DNA of 64,000 nucleotides from Thalassovita mangrovi (GCF_009857745.1 NZ_WWEN01000006.1:153015-217014), one strand, 5' to 3'; counted from the first letter of the stretch, positions 34,451 to 42,693 are shown. The notes: a model not told the origin generated them from the sequence alone. A program made the numbers and translations.

Positions 34451-35146
34451 ATGAAAATCATCTGGCTGGGCCATTCCGGCTTCCGCATCGAAATCGGCAA
34501 TCAGGTGCTGCTGGTCGATCCCTGGCTGACCGGCAACCCGATGTTCCCCGCAGAAAGCCGCGCCGCAGCGACCCAGGGGGCAACCGCCATCCTGGTCAGT
34601 CACGGCCACGGCGATCATTCCGCCGACGCGCTGGCGATCTCGAAGGAGCTCGGCATTCCGATCCTCGGCATCTACGACCTGATGAGCTTCTGGGAAGCCA
34701 CCGAGGGCGCCAAGGTGATCGGCTTCAACAAGGGCGGCACGGTTTCCGTGGGCGATGTCGCCGTCACCATGGTGAATGCGGTGCATTCCTCGTCGATCCC
34801 GGGCGGCAAGGACGGGCCGATCTATGCCGGCACCGAGTCGGGCTACATGATCGCGGGCGAAGGCCACACGATCTATTTCACCGGCGATACCGACGTGATG
34901 GCGGACATGCAGGTGTTCAACGACCTGCACGCGCCCGATATCGGTCTGCTGTGTTCCGGCGGGCATTTCACCATGGACATGAAGCGCGCCGCCTACGCGG
35001 CGAAGACCTTCTTTGACTTCAAGACGGTGATCCCCTGCCATTACCGCACCTTCCCGCTGCTGGAACAATCGGCCGAGGCGCTGGCCGAGGCATTGCCCGG
35101 CGTCGACGTGATCGAGCCGCAGGTGCTGGAAGCGATCACCTTCTAA
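34451..35146 (+). CDS. Metallo-beta-lactamase-fold hydrolase (UPF0173/UlaG-like)
   Basis: A 231-residue metal-dependent hydrolase. The N-terminus reads KIIWLGHSGFRIEIGNQVLLVDPWLTGNP, the UPF0173 start, followed by the zinc motif SHGHGDHSADA, YFTGDTDVMADM and PCHYRTFPLL. It has a single-domain cytosolic layout. The physiological substrate is unknown. The ATG at 34451 follows GGAGGGAAG. It is divergent from the ceramidase-like gene. Confidence 0.88.
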   Translation: MKIIWLGHSGFRIEIGNQVLLVDPWLTGNPMFPAESRAAATQGATAILVSHGHGDHSADALAISKELGIPILGIYDLMSFWEATEGAKVIGFNKGGTVSVGDVAVTMVNAVHSSSIPGGKDGPIYAGTESGYMIAGEGHTIYFTGDTDVMADMQVFNDLHAPDIGLLCSGGHFTMDMKRAAYAAKTFFDFKTVIPCHYRTFPLLEQSAEALAEALPGVDVIEPQVLEAITF

Positions 35147-35156
35147 GGCTCAGCCC

Positions 35157-35260
35157 CGGCCTGGACCGGGGCTGACGCGAACATAAAGCGGGGATGGGGG
35201 CGCTGCCCCCGCCGCCGCAAGCGGCGACTCCCCCGAGGTATTTGAACCAAGATGAAGGGG
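35157..35260. repeat. GC-rich hairpin region and ATTTGAACCAAG repeat
   Basis: The stretch contains GCCCCGGCCTGGACCGGGGC, a near-perfect hairpin after the UlaG-like gene, then alternating G and C runs, then CCCCGAGGTATTTGAACCAA and GATGAAGGGG (35231-35260). The last part is the complement of the 15834 and 34341 repeats. It lies between convergent genes and could act as a two-way terminator. Confidence 0.55.
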
Positions 35261-35263
35261 TTA

Positions 35264-35713
35264 TCAGCGCCGCTCGGCGAAAAACGCCTTCAGCAGCTCC
35301 TCGGAGGGCTTGGCGTCGATATGGTCATAGACCTCGGGCACGTGGTGGCATTGCCTGTGGCTGAAGATGCGCGCGCCATGCGCCACGCCGCCGCTTTTCG
35401 GGTCCGCCGCGCCATAGTAAAGCCGCGCGATCCGCGCCGCCGAGATCGCCGTGGCGCACATCGGACAGGGTTCCAGCGTCACGTAAAGGTCATGCCCGGG
35501 CAGGCGTTCGCTGCCCAAAGCGGCGCAGGCCGCGCGGATCGCCAGGATTTCGGCATGCGCGGTGGGGTCGTTCAGCTCGCGCGTGCGATTGCCCGCCCGC
35601 GCCGCCACCGTCCCGTCGGGGGCCACGATCACCGCGCCCACCGGCACCTCGCCGCGTTCGCCTGCCGCGCGCGCCTCCTCCAGCGCGATATCCATGTAGC
35701 TGCGAAAAACCAT
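35264..35713 (-). CDS. tadA: tRNA-specific adenosine deaminase
   Basis: A 149-residue cytidine-deaminase-fold enzyme. The zinc site is HAEILAIRAAC plus PCPMCATAI, and NRTRELNDPTAHAE precedes it. It deaminates A34 of tRNA-Arg(ACG) to inosine. It starts at MVFRSYMDIAL. The divergent rluB-type gene begins 84 bp away, an arrangement of RNA-modification genes seen in many alphaproteobacteria. Confidence 0.93.
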   Translation of the reverse strand: MVFRSYMDIALEEARAAGERGEVPVGAVIVAPDGTVAARAGNRTRELNDPTAHAEILAIRAACAALGSERLPGHDLYVTLEPCPMCATAISAARIARLYYGAADPKSGGVAHGARIFSHRQCHHVPEVYDHIDAKPSEELLKAFFAERR

Positions 35714-35797
35714 GCCCTTCCTTGCCCTGCGATCAGCGCTTTCGCAATGGCGAAATTTGCGCTAAGCCTCGGCCCTCAAAACCCAAAAGGTCCGCCC

Positions 35798-36787
35798 ATG
35801 TCCGATACCCCCGCAGGAGAACGCATCGCCAAGGTCATCGCCCGCGCAGGGCTGGCCAGCCGCCGCGAGGCCGAGAAGCTGATCGAGGCCGGGCGGGTGA
35901 GCGTCAACGGCAAGAAGATCGACAGCCCGGCGCTGAACGTCACCGCGCGTGACAAGGTGGTGGTGGACGGCAAGACGCTGGAGGCGCCGGAACCGCCGCG
36001 CATCTGGCTTTACCACAAACCCACCGGGCTGGTGACCACGCACAAGGACGAACAGGGCCGCCCGACGATCTATGACGACCTGCCCGAGGACATGCCGCGG
36101 GTGATGAGCGTCGGCCGGCTCGATCTGAATTCCGAGGGCCTGTTGCTCTTGACCAATGACGGCGCGGTGAAGCGGCAGCTGGAACTGCCCTCGACCGGCT
36201 GGCTGCGCAAATACCGGGTGCGGGTGAAGGGCGCGGTGAAGGACGAGATGCTGGAACCGCTGCGCCAGGGCATCAGCATCGAGGGCGAGAAATTCCAGCC
36301 GATGATCGTCAGCTTCGACAGGCAGCAAGGCGCCAACGCCTGGCTGACCGTGGGGCTGCGCGAGGGCAAGAACCGCGAGATCAGGCGCGCGATGGAGGCG
36401 GTCGGGCTGACCGTGAACCGGCTGATCCGGGTGTCTTATGGCCCGTTCCAACTGGGCCAGCTGAAATCGGGCGAGGTCGAGGAGCTGCGCCGCAAGGTGA
36501 TACGCGATCAACTGGGGCTGGACGGCGAGGAAGCTCCGCGCGGCCGCGGCCCGCAGGTCCGACGCAAGCCGGACGACAAGCGCGGACCGGAAGGCAAGCG
36601 CAAGCGCCCGCCGACGGACAAGCGCGGAGCGGAGGGCACACGCGGGCTGGCAGGCAAGCGTGGACCGGCCCCGGAAAGCAAGCGGGGCCCGGCAAGCAAG
36701 CGCGGCCCCGGTGACAAGCGCGGCCCGTCGGACCGGCCGAAACCGCCGCGCGGCGGCAAGCCGGGCGGACCGGCGCGCAAAAGCTGA
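35798..36787 (+). CDS. rluB: 23S rRNA pseudouridine synthase (RluB-type) with basic repeat tail
   Basis: A 329-residue protein. An S4 domain (ERIAKVIARAGLASRREAEKLIEAG) is followed by the RsuA/RluB catalytic domain, with the active Asp in SVGRLDLNSEGLLLLTNDG and the signature GKNREIRRAMEAVGLTVNRLIR. The last 80 or so residues are a low-complexity tail with about eight KRGP/KRGA/GKRK units. Basic tails occur on alphaproteobacterial relatives, but their unit number varies. The tail likely binds RNA. Start at MSDTPAGERI (35798). Confidence 0.9.
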   Translation: MSDTPAGERIAKVIARAGLASRREAEKLIEAGRVSVNGKKIDSPALNVTARDKVVVDGKTLEAPEPPRIWLYHKPTGLVTTHKDEQGRPTIYDDLPEDMPRVMSVGRLDLNSEGLLLLTNDGAVKRQLELPSTGWLRKYRVRVKGAVKDEMLEPLRQGISIEGEKFQPMIVSFDRQQGANAWLTVGLREGKNREIRRAMEAVGLTVNRLIRVSYGPFQLGQLKSGEVEELRRKVIRDQLGLDGEEAPRGRGPQVRRKPDDKRGPEGKRKRPPTDKRGAEGTRGLAGKRGPAPESKRGPASKRGPGDKRGPSDRPKPPRGGKPGGPARKS

Positions 36788-36818
36788 CGGCACCGGTAAC
36801 AGCGCGGACAGGGCGGAA

Positions 36819-36961
36819 GCCGGGCCAGCGCCAGTCCGCGGGGTGGCGCCACTCACCTCTGACCATGGCAGTTTATCCTGCCACACCTGTGCTCCCTATC
36901 GACAGCCGGGCAAGCCTCTCAAAAGCGCCAGCCCGTCGGGGCGGACTGGCGCTGGCCCGGC
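36819..36961. repeat. Palindrome-ended intergenic element, copy 2
   Basis: A 143-bp block related to 687-828. Here the 21-bp arms at 36819-36839 and 36941-36961 are perfect inverted complements. The internal CATGGCAGTTTATCC and the GCGCCAGCCCG block are conserved, while the rest differs. The element lies just after the rluB-type gene, as copy 1 lies just after the acyl-CoA regulator. No gene is apparent inside. Confidence 0.7.
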
Positions 36962-37104
36962 GGCCTTCGGCCTTGTTCCGGGCCTTTCCCCCTCCCCTGC
37001 CCCCGCGTCAGCCCGCACCGGCGCAATTGCCGCGATCTTCCCCCTAGCCATTCCGCCCCGGCCCGCTTACGGTCTCAAAGAGTTATTCTTCACGCGAGGC
37101 CCCG

Positions 37105-37188
37105 ATGTCTGGCACCGGATTGCAAAAACTGGCCTTTTTCCTGCTTGTCATACTGACCCTCTATGTGGTCCTCGCAGGAGGCGCGTGA
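37105..37188 (+). CDS. 27-residue membrane microprotein overlapping xpaC
   Basis: A short reading frame, MSGTGLQKLAFFLLVILTLY then VVLAGGA, predicts a single transmembrane helix from residue 9 to 24. It ends in TGATG, so its stop overlaps the xpaC start by one base, the classic signal of translational coupling. CACGCGAGGCCCC upstream is a possible ribosome binding site. No family is recognised. Its position suggests a small subunit of the XpaC/TelA/SPFH assembly, but translation is not proven. Confidence 0.55.
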   Translation: MSGTGLQKLAFFLLVILTLYVVLAGGA

Positions 37189-38054
37189 TGGCACAACGCT
37201 ATGGCGGCAAATTCAGCCCCGAGGGCAAACCGGTCAAAGGCGCCTATCGCGGCGCCAAGCGCACCCGCGCGGGCGGCCGGGTCAACCTGCTGTTCATCAT
37301 CCCGCTGCCCTTGATCTGGAAGGCCTTCACCTCCGACCCGGTGGGCATGGCGCAATATCTGGTGGCGCTCGGCGCGCTGATCCTCGCCGCCTGGCTGACC
37401 CGCGAAGGGCTGCTGGCGCAGGAAGCCTATGAGGCGCGCAAGATCGCCCGCCGCCCCGCCCTGCCGCGCAAGATCGCCGGATCGGTGCTGACCGGGCTGG
37501 GGCTGGGGATTGCCGGCTTTGCAGGTTTCGGCGTGACCGAGGCGGCGATCTTCGCGGTGCTGGGCGCGGTTCTGCACTCGATGGCCTTCGGGTTCGACCC
37601 GCTGACCGACAAGGGGATGGAAGGCGTCGACACCTTCCAGACCGACCGGGTGGCCCGCGCGGTGGAAGAGGCCGAAACCTACATGAGTGCGATGACCGAG
37701 GCGATGAAACGCGCCGGCGACCGGCAGATGATGGCGCGGCTGGAAGCCTTCCAGGCGACCGCCCGCGACCTGTTCCGCACCGTCGAGGAAGACCCGCGCG
37801 ACCTGACGGCGGCGCGCAAGTACCTGTCGGTCTACCTGATGGGGGCGCGCGACGCGACGGTGAAATACGCCGATATCTACGGCCGGTCGCACGACGAGAA
37901 GGCCAAGGCCGATTACGCGGCGCTGCTGGACGATCTTGAGCAGAACTTCGCCGCCCGCACACAAAAGATGTTGCTGGACGACCGCAGCGATCTGAATATC
38001 GAGATCGAAGTGCTGCGCGACCGGCTGAAACGGGAAGGCATTAAGGCGGGCTGA
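37188..38054 (+). CDS. XpaC-like protein (5-bromo-4-chloroindolyl phosphate hydrolysis family)
   Basis: A 288-residue protein. A basic N-terminus (RTRAGGRVNLLFIIPLPLIWKAF) leads into two pairs of hydrophobic helices, including VLTGLGLGIAGFAGFGV. The C-terminal half is a soluble helical domain with AVEEAETYMSAMTEAMKRAGDR and TARKYLSVYLMGARDATVKYADIY. This is the XpaC layout, and xpaC and telA are neighbours in many bacteria. Likely a membrane-bound partner of TelA. The ATG at 37188 overlaps the microprotein stop. Confidence 0.85.
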   Translation: MAQRYGGKFSPEGKPVKGAYRGAKRTRAGGRVNLLFIIPLPLIWKAFTSDPVGMAQYLVALGALILAAWLTREGLLAQEAYEARKIARRPALPRKIAGSVLTGLGLGIAGFAGFGVTEAAIFAVLGAVLHSMAFGFDPLTDKGMEGVDTFQTDRVARAVEEAETYMSAMTEAMKRAGDRQMMARLEAFQATARDLFRTVEEDPRDLTAARKYLSVYLMGARDATVKYADIYGRSHDEKAKADYAALLDDLEQNFAARTQKMLLDDRSDLNIEIEVLRDRLKREGIKAG

Positions 38055-38087
38055 CCGCTGCAAGCCATTGTATTCAAGGGGATCATC

Positions 38088-39287
38088 ATGTCGCAAACCA
38101 TTCAGCAAAAAGCCGCCGCCGACCTGGCGATGGTCGAAGAAGTCACCGCCGTGGCGCTGCCCGAACCGGGCAAGGCCGACGATATCGTGCCGTTGGAGCA
38201 AGCCGACGCGCCGCTGAGCGCGGAAATCCGGTCGCGGATGGGCGAGCTGGACATGGGCGATACCAATTCCATCGTGTCGTTTGGGTCGGCCGCGCAGGCC
38301 GAACTGCAGGAAATCAGCCAGGCGATGCTGACGGATGTGCGTAACAAGGATGTGGGGCCTGCGGGCGACAGCTTGCGCGAAATCGTCACCACGATCCGCG
38401 GCTTTTCGGTCAGCGAACTGGACGTGCGGCGCAAGCGCAGCTTCTTCGAGAAACTGCTGGGCCGGGCCGCGCCCTTCGCCAAGTTCACCGCGCGCTATGA
38501 AACCGTGCAGGGCCAGATCGACCGCATCACCGACAACCTTCTCAAGCACGAACACACGCTGCTGAAGGATATCAAGTCGCTCGACATGCTCTATGAGAAA
38601 ACGCTGAATTTCTATGACGAGCTGGCGCTTTACATCGCGGCGGGCGCGGCCAAGCTGACCGATCTGGATGGCAACGATATCCCCGCCAAGGAAGCGGCGG
38701 TCAAGGCCGCGCCCGAGGACGATCAGGTGATGGCGGCGCAGGAATTGCGCGACCTACGCGCGGCGCGCGACGATCTTGAACGCCGGGTGCACGACCTGAA
38801 ACTGACCCGCCAGGTGACGATGCAATCGCTGCCCTCGATCCGGCTGGTGCAGGAAAACGACAAGTCGCTGGTCACCAAGATCAATTCGACCATGGTCAAC
38901 ACCGTGCCGCTTTGGGAAACCCAGCTGGCCCAGGCGCTGACCATCCAGCGCAGCGCCGAAGCGGCGGCGGCGGTGCGCGAAGCCAGCGACCTGACCAACG
39001 AGCTTCTGACCGCCAACGCGGAAAACCTGCGCCAGTCGAACAAGGCGATCCGCGAGGAAATGGAACGCGGCGTGTTCGATATCGAGGCGGTGAAACAGGC
39101 CAACGCCAACCTTGTCGCCACCATCGAGGAAAGCCTCGCCATCGCCGACGAGGGCAAGGCGCGGCGCAAGGCCGCCGAGGAAGAGCTGAAGAAGATGGAA
39201 GCCGAGCTGCGCGATACACTGGCTTCGGCCAAGGCGCGCAAGACCGGGCTGGGCGATGCCGCCGGCACCGCGGTGCCGGAAAGCTGA
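38088..39287 (+). CDS. telA: TelA-family toxic anion resistance protein
   Basis: A 399-residue, highly helical cytosolic protein. Family landmarks are FGSAAQAELQEISQAMLTDVRNKDVG, RKRSFFEKLLGRAAPFAKFTARYETVQGQI quoted in part, LLKDIKSLDMLYEKTLNFYDELALYI and MQSLPSIRLVQENDKSLVTKIN. TelA proteins were linked to tellurite resistance, but many belong to membrane-stress or envelope assemblies with XpaC and SPFH proteins. It starts 33 bp after xpaC, with ribosome binding site AAGGGGA. Confidence 0.92.
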   Translation: MSQTIQQKAAADLAMVEEVTAVALPEPGKADDIVPLEQADAPLSAEIRSRMGELDMGDTNSIVSFGSAAQAELQEISQAMLTDVRNKDVGPAGDSLREIVTTIRGFSVSELDVRRKRSFFEKLLGRAAPFAKFTARYETVQGQIDRITDNLLKHEHTLLKDIKSLDMLYEKTLNFYDELALYIAAGAAKLTDLDGNDIPAKEAAVKAAPEDDQVMAAQELRDLRAARDDLERRVHDLKLTRQVTMQSLPSIRLVQENDKSLVTKINSTMVNTVPLWETQLAQALTIQRSAEAAAAVREASDLTNELLTANAENLRQSNKAIREEMERGVFDIEAVKQANANLVATIEESLAIADEGKARRKAAEEELKKMEAELRDTLASAKARKTGLGDAAGTAVPES

Positions 39288-39294
39288 GGGGTAT

Positions 39295-40245
39295 TTGAAT
39301 TTGCGACGCCATATCGGGGTGGTCCTGGCCGGGGCCTTGGGGATGCTGGCCGCCTGTGCGCCACTGGGGCAGCAGGATCAGATCCGGCCGCAGCCGAAAC
39401 CCGCCGCGATCGTCCCCCCCGCCCCGGTCAGGATTTCCGACGGCAGCCGGGCGCTGAGCACCTATTTCAATCGGGTGCAGTCCGACCTGCTGAGCCAGGG
39501 CTTGCTGCGCACCGATGGCGGCGGGCCGGACACGCCCTTCACCGCCAGCGATCTGGCGCGCAATTTCGAAATGATCGCCTTTTACGACGAATACGAACGC
39601 GGCGCCGGGCTGCGCAATGCGCGCAGCGGGCCGGGGCGTCTGCGTCGCTGGGGCGTGCCGGTGCGCTTCGGGGTGGAATTCGGCGCCACGGTGCCCGAGG
39701 ATCAGCGCCGCATCGACCGCGCCAACGTCCGCGCCTATTCGCGGCGGCTGGCCCGGGTGACCGGCCATTCGATCACGGTGTCCGACAGCAATCCCAATTT
39801 CCACGTGCTGTTCATGGGCGAAGACGACCGGCCCCAGATGCTGCGCCGGGTGCGGCAGATCGTGCCCAATATCAATCCCGCCTCGCTGAACATCCTGCGC
39901 GACATTCCCCGGTCGATCCACTGCCTGGTGATCGCCTTTTCGGCCACCGGCAACGACAGCGATTACCGCGAAGCGATCGCGCTGGTGCGCGCCGAACACC
40001 CCGATCTGCTGCGCAAATCCTGCATTCACGAAGAACTGGCGCAGGGGCTGGGCCTGGCCAATGACAGCCCCCACGCGCGGCCGTCGATCTTCAACGACGA
40101 CGACGAATTCGCGCTGCTGACAAGGCATGACGAATTGCTGCTGAAGATGCTTTACGACCGCCGCCTGCAGGCCGGCATGTCGCTGCAGCAGGCGGACCCG
40201 ATCGTCCGGCAGATCGCCGAGGAACTGGCCGGCGGCCCCAGCTGA
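39295..40245 (+). CDS. DUF2927 lipoprotein
   Basis: A 316-residue protein. A TTG start at 39295, 8 bases after GAGGGG, gives a lipoprotein signal (RRHIGVVLAGALGMLAAC). The remainder is a DUF2927 domain with FVxR-like segments, WGVPVRFGVEFGATVPEDQRRID and KSCIHEELAQGLGLANDSPHARPSIFNDDDEFALLTRHD, quoted in part. The HEE and downstream HD residues resemble a metalloprotease-like zinc site (HEELAQGLGL). It begins 7 bp after telA, so it is the same transcription unit. Confidence 0.82.
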   Translation: MNLRRHIGVVLAGALGMLAACAPLGQQDQIRPQPKPAAIVPPAPVRISDGSRALSTYFNRVQSDLLSQGLLRTDGGGPDTPFTASDLARNFEMIAFYDEYERGAGLRNARSGPGRLRRWGVPVRFGVEFGATVPEDQRRIDRANVRAYSRRLARVTGHSITVSDSNPNFHVLFMGEDDRPQMLRRVRQIVPNINPASLNILRDIPRSIHCLVIAFSATGNDSDYREAIALVRAEHPDLLRKSCIHEELAQGLGLANDSPHARPSIFNDDDEFALLTRHDELLLKMLYDRRLQAGMSLQQADPIVRQIAEELAGGPS

Positions 40246-40319
40246 CACAAACGGGCCCGGCGGGCCCCGACGGATATTGACGGGCGGCGGGTGCCGCCCA
40301 ACCGATGAAGGAGTTTTAC

Positions 40320-41420
40320 ATGGGTATTTTCGATTTCCTGACCGGGGAATTCATCGATGTCATTCACTGGGTCGACGACACCCGCGACACGATGGTGTGG
40401 CGGTTCGAACGCGAAGGGCATGAAATCAAATACGGCGCCAAGCTGACCGTGCGCGAAGGCCAGGCCGCCGTGTTCGTGCACGAAGGCCAGCTGGCCGATG
40501 TCTTCACCCCGGGCCTGTACATGCTGGAAACCAACAACATGCCGGTGCTGACGACGCTGCAGCACTGGGATCACGGGTTCAAATCGCCGTTCAAGTCCGA
40601 GATCTACTTCGTCAACACCACCCGGTTCAACGACCTGAAATGGGGCACCAAGAACCCGATCATCTGCCGCGACCCGGAATTCGGCCCGGTGCGCATCCGC
40701 GCCTATGGCACCTATTCGGTGCGGGTGACCGATCCGGCGCGCTTCCTGACCGAAATCGTCGGCACCGACGGCGAATTCACCATGGATGAAATCAGCTTCC
40801 AGATCCGCAACATCATCGTGCAGGAATTTTCCCGCGTGGTGGCGTCGTCAGGCATCCCAGTGCTGGACATGGCCGCCAACACCGCCGATCTGGGCAAGCT
40901 GATCGCGGCGGAAATCAGCGGCACCCTGGCCGAATACGGGCTGGAAATGCCCGAGCTTTATATCGAAAACATCTCGCTGCCCCCGGCGGTCGAGGCGGCT
41001 TTGGACAAGCGCACCTCGATGGGGCTGGCGGGCGATCTGGGCAAGTTCACCCAGTATTCCGCGGCCGAGGCGATGACGGCGGCCGCGCAAACGCCGCAGT
41101 CGGGCATGGGCGCCGGGATCGGCATGGGGATGGGCATGGCGATGGCGCAGCAGATGGCGAACCAGGGCCCCTGGGGCGCGCGGCCGCAGGCGCATGTCCC
41201 GCCGCCGCCGCCGGTCGAACATGTCTGGCACGTGGCCGAGAACGGCGAAACCAAGGGGCCGTTTTCCAAGGCGTCGCTGGGCCGGATGGCCACGGCGGGC
41301 GACATCACCCGCGACACCTATGTCTGGACCGCAGGTCAGGATGGTTGGAAGAAGGCGGGCGACGTGATGGAGCTGGCGCAGCTGTTCACCGTGATGCCGC
41401 CGCCGCCGCCGGGCGTCTGA
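40320..41420 (+). CDS. SPFH-domain protein with C-terminal GYF_2 domain (YdjI-like)
   Basis: A 366-residue protein. The N-terminal 250 residues form an SPFH/band-7-like domain (LTVREGQAAVFVHEGQLADVFTPGLY; RIRAYGTYSVRV). A Gly/Met/Ala-rich linker (GAGIGMGMGMAMAQQM) and a Pro run follow. The C-terminal 60 residues, starting VWHVAENGETKGPFSKASLG, are a GYF_2 domain that binds proline-rich peptides. It ends in a Pro stretch. This is the virion-core-protein/YdjI type. It is the last gene before a strong terminator. Start at MGIFDF with AAGGAG. Confidence 0.88.
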   Translation: MGIFDFLTGEFIDVIHWVDDTRDTMVWRFEREGHEIKYGAKLTVREGQAAVFVHEGQLADVFTPGLYMLETNNMPVLTTLQHWDHGFKSPFKSEIYFVNTTRFNDLKWGTKNPIICRDPEFGPVRIRAYGTYSVRVTDPARFLTEIVGTDGEFTMDEISFQIRNIIVQEFSRVVASSGIPVLDMAANTADLGKLIAAEISGTLAEYGLEMPELYIENISLPPAVEAALDKRTSMGLAGDLGKFTQYSAAEAMTAAAQTPQSGMGAGIGMGMGMAMAQQMANQGPWGARPQAHVPPPPPVEHVWHVAENGETKGPFSKASLGRMATAGDITRDTYVWTAGQDGWKKAGDVMELAQLFTVMPPPPPGV

Positions 41421-41447
41421 ACCCCGGCCAATCAGTTACCGCACAAT

Positions 41448-41480
41448 AAAAAAGCGGCGCCCCCCGGGCGCCGCTTTTTT
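41448..41480. terminator. Bidirectional terminator at the end of the SPFH gene
   Basis: AAAAAGCGGCGCC...GGGCGCCGCTTTTTT is a hairpin with A and T runs on both sides. It closes the plus-strand xpaC-telA-SPFH unit and the minus-strand CZB-like gene at 41503. Confidence 0.92.
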
Positions 41481-41502
41481 GTAACCACGCTAGAAGTAGC
41501 GA

Positions 41503-41883
41503 TCAGGCGATCTCGACGCCGAAGTAGCACAGGGCGCGCGACAGTTCAGACGCGGATTCTGCGAAGTAACCGGTGGCCAGCTCGTCGATGGCTTCGTCGA
41601 ACAGACCGGCATTGATCAGGGTGGCGACGGCGCCGGCGGCGTCGTGGAATTCGGCGTGCAGCATGTCGACTTCACGCATTTTCGGGGTGATGCGGCCGCG
41701 CTGGACCAGCGATTTCAGCAGCTGTGCCAGCGGGGTCTCGCTGCGGTCGCGCACCTGCTGAACGTCGATGGCGCGGTTTTCGTCGTAGGCGGCTGCGCGC
41801 AGCTGCAGGGCCAGAGCGTAATGGGCGACGTGGGCCGATTTCAGGATCTCGCGGATGTCCAGGGTTACAGTCTGTTGAGCCAT
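41503..41883 (-). CDS. CZB-like small protein, paralogue A (lacks the Cys ligand)
   Basis: A 126-residue helical protein, the first of four related small proteins in tandem. It aligns with the other three along its length: HYALALQL at residue 21, MLHAEFH at 74-80 and a closing Ala/Leu-rich helix. The CxFGxW zinc-ligand segment is replaced by SETPLAQLL, so only the His ligands remain. It may have lost zinc binding or use another metal. The ribosome binding site GAAAGGATATCGAA precedes the ATG. The sequence is more diverged than the other three copies. Confidence 0.65.
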   Translation of the reverse strand: MAQQTVTLDIREILKSAHVAHYALALQLRAAAYDENRAIDVQQVRDRSETPLAQLLKSLVQRGRITPKMREVDMLHAEFHDAAGAVATLINAGLFDEAIDELATGYFAESASELSRALCYFGVEIA

Positions 41884-42315
41884 TTCGATATCCTTTCGCG
41901 GTCGCCGGTTACATTCTGTTGCGTGGTCTTGATTACACTTACGTCTCTAACCCCAATCATTTTAGGAAGAAACTATCCATAAGTTCTGTTTTGCCACTAT
42001 TAAGTATGTATCCGACTGCAAACTATCGAAATTCCTTCCCCCTACGAACGCGCGCCGGGAGACTCCGACGAATAGGTCGCCATAGCAAACGGCGTACCAA
42101 TCCTGCCGCGCCGCGTCGGAACGCCGCGTCAACGGGCGGTAGAGCCCCCGCGAAAGCAGGCGAAACGCACTGCAAAGCCCCCAGGAAAAACAAAAAGCCC
42201 GGCCAAAGGGCCGGGCTTGGGCAAGCTTGAAAGCTGCTGTGGTCCTGTGAGCGCTGCCGGCACCCTGCAATGGTCCCTTCATTGCCAGGGGGGGGCACGC
42301 GAAGGCCGGCAGGAT
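41884..42315. other. Intergenic region in the CZB array
   Basis: About 430 bp with no credible gene. The first 130 bases are AT-rich (ATCATTTTAGGAAGAAAC and TTGCCACTATTAAGTATG) and probably hold the promoter of paralogue A. The rest is GC-rich and ends with the terminator at 42192-42218 and a stretch leading to paralogue B. Confidence 0.6.
42192..42218 (-). terminator. Terminator of CZB paralogue B
   Basis: GCCCGGCC (42197-42204) pairs with GGCCGGGC (42209-42216). On the minus strand it is followed by five Ts (A run 42192-42196). Stem and flanks are nearly the same as the terminator at 42876. Confidence 0.88.
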
Positions 42316-42693
42316 TTACGACACCGCCAGTTTCCAGCGCGCCACGGCCTTGGTCAGCTTCGCCGATAGGGCGTTATATTGGCGGCCGCTCAGATCCGAA
42401 ATAGCGGCATCGAATTCACAGTTCGAAATCCGCCTGGCGATCTTGCCGGCACAGGCGTGGAACTCTCTGTGCAACCGGTCCACTTCGCGCGCTTCGGGCG
42501 TCACGCGAAGAAACCCGGGCAACGATTGCATCCAATGGCCGAACTTGCAGCAATCGCAGCTTTCGATTTCTTCCACGGGCAGACCGGTATCCCGATATAC
42601 CGCCGCTTCCCGCAACCCGTATTTCCAATCGATATGCGCAAAGAGAGCGTCGTCCAGTTCGCCGCGCAATGTGATGGCCGTCATAGTCTGCAT
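42316..42693 (-). CDS. CZB-like (chemoreceptor zinc-binding type) small protein, paralogue B
   Basis: A 125-residue protein made almost entirely of one CZB-like domain. Candidate ligands are His20 in AHIDWKYGLREAA, Cys49 in DCCKFGHWMQSLPG, and His75 and His79 in VDRLHREFHACAG. This is the three-His, one-Cys pattern with the W and GxW hallmarks. It is cytosolic with no signalling domain attached. CZB domains bind zinc tightly and tune chemoreceptors or diguanylate cyclases; as a free-standing protein it may sense zinc or oxidant and act in trans. Confidence 0.75.
   Translation of the reverse strand: MQTMTAITLRGELDDALFAHIDWKYGLREAAVYRDTGLPVEEIESCDCCKFGHWMQSLPGFLRVTPEAREVDRLHREFHACAGKIARRISNCEFDAAISDLSGRQYNALSAKLTKAVARWKLAVS

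Noticed and set aside
38088-39287. Calling the locus a tellurite-resistance operon
   Set aside because: TelA is named for this but the partners here (XpaC, SPFH, GYF, Zn-ribbon) point to a membrane assembly; no terZ, terD or terC gene is present.
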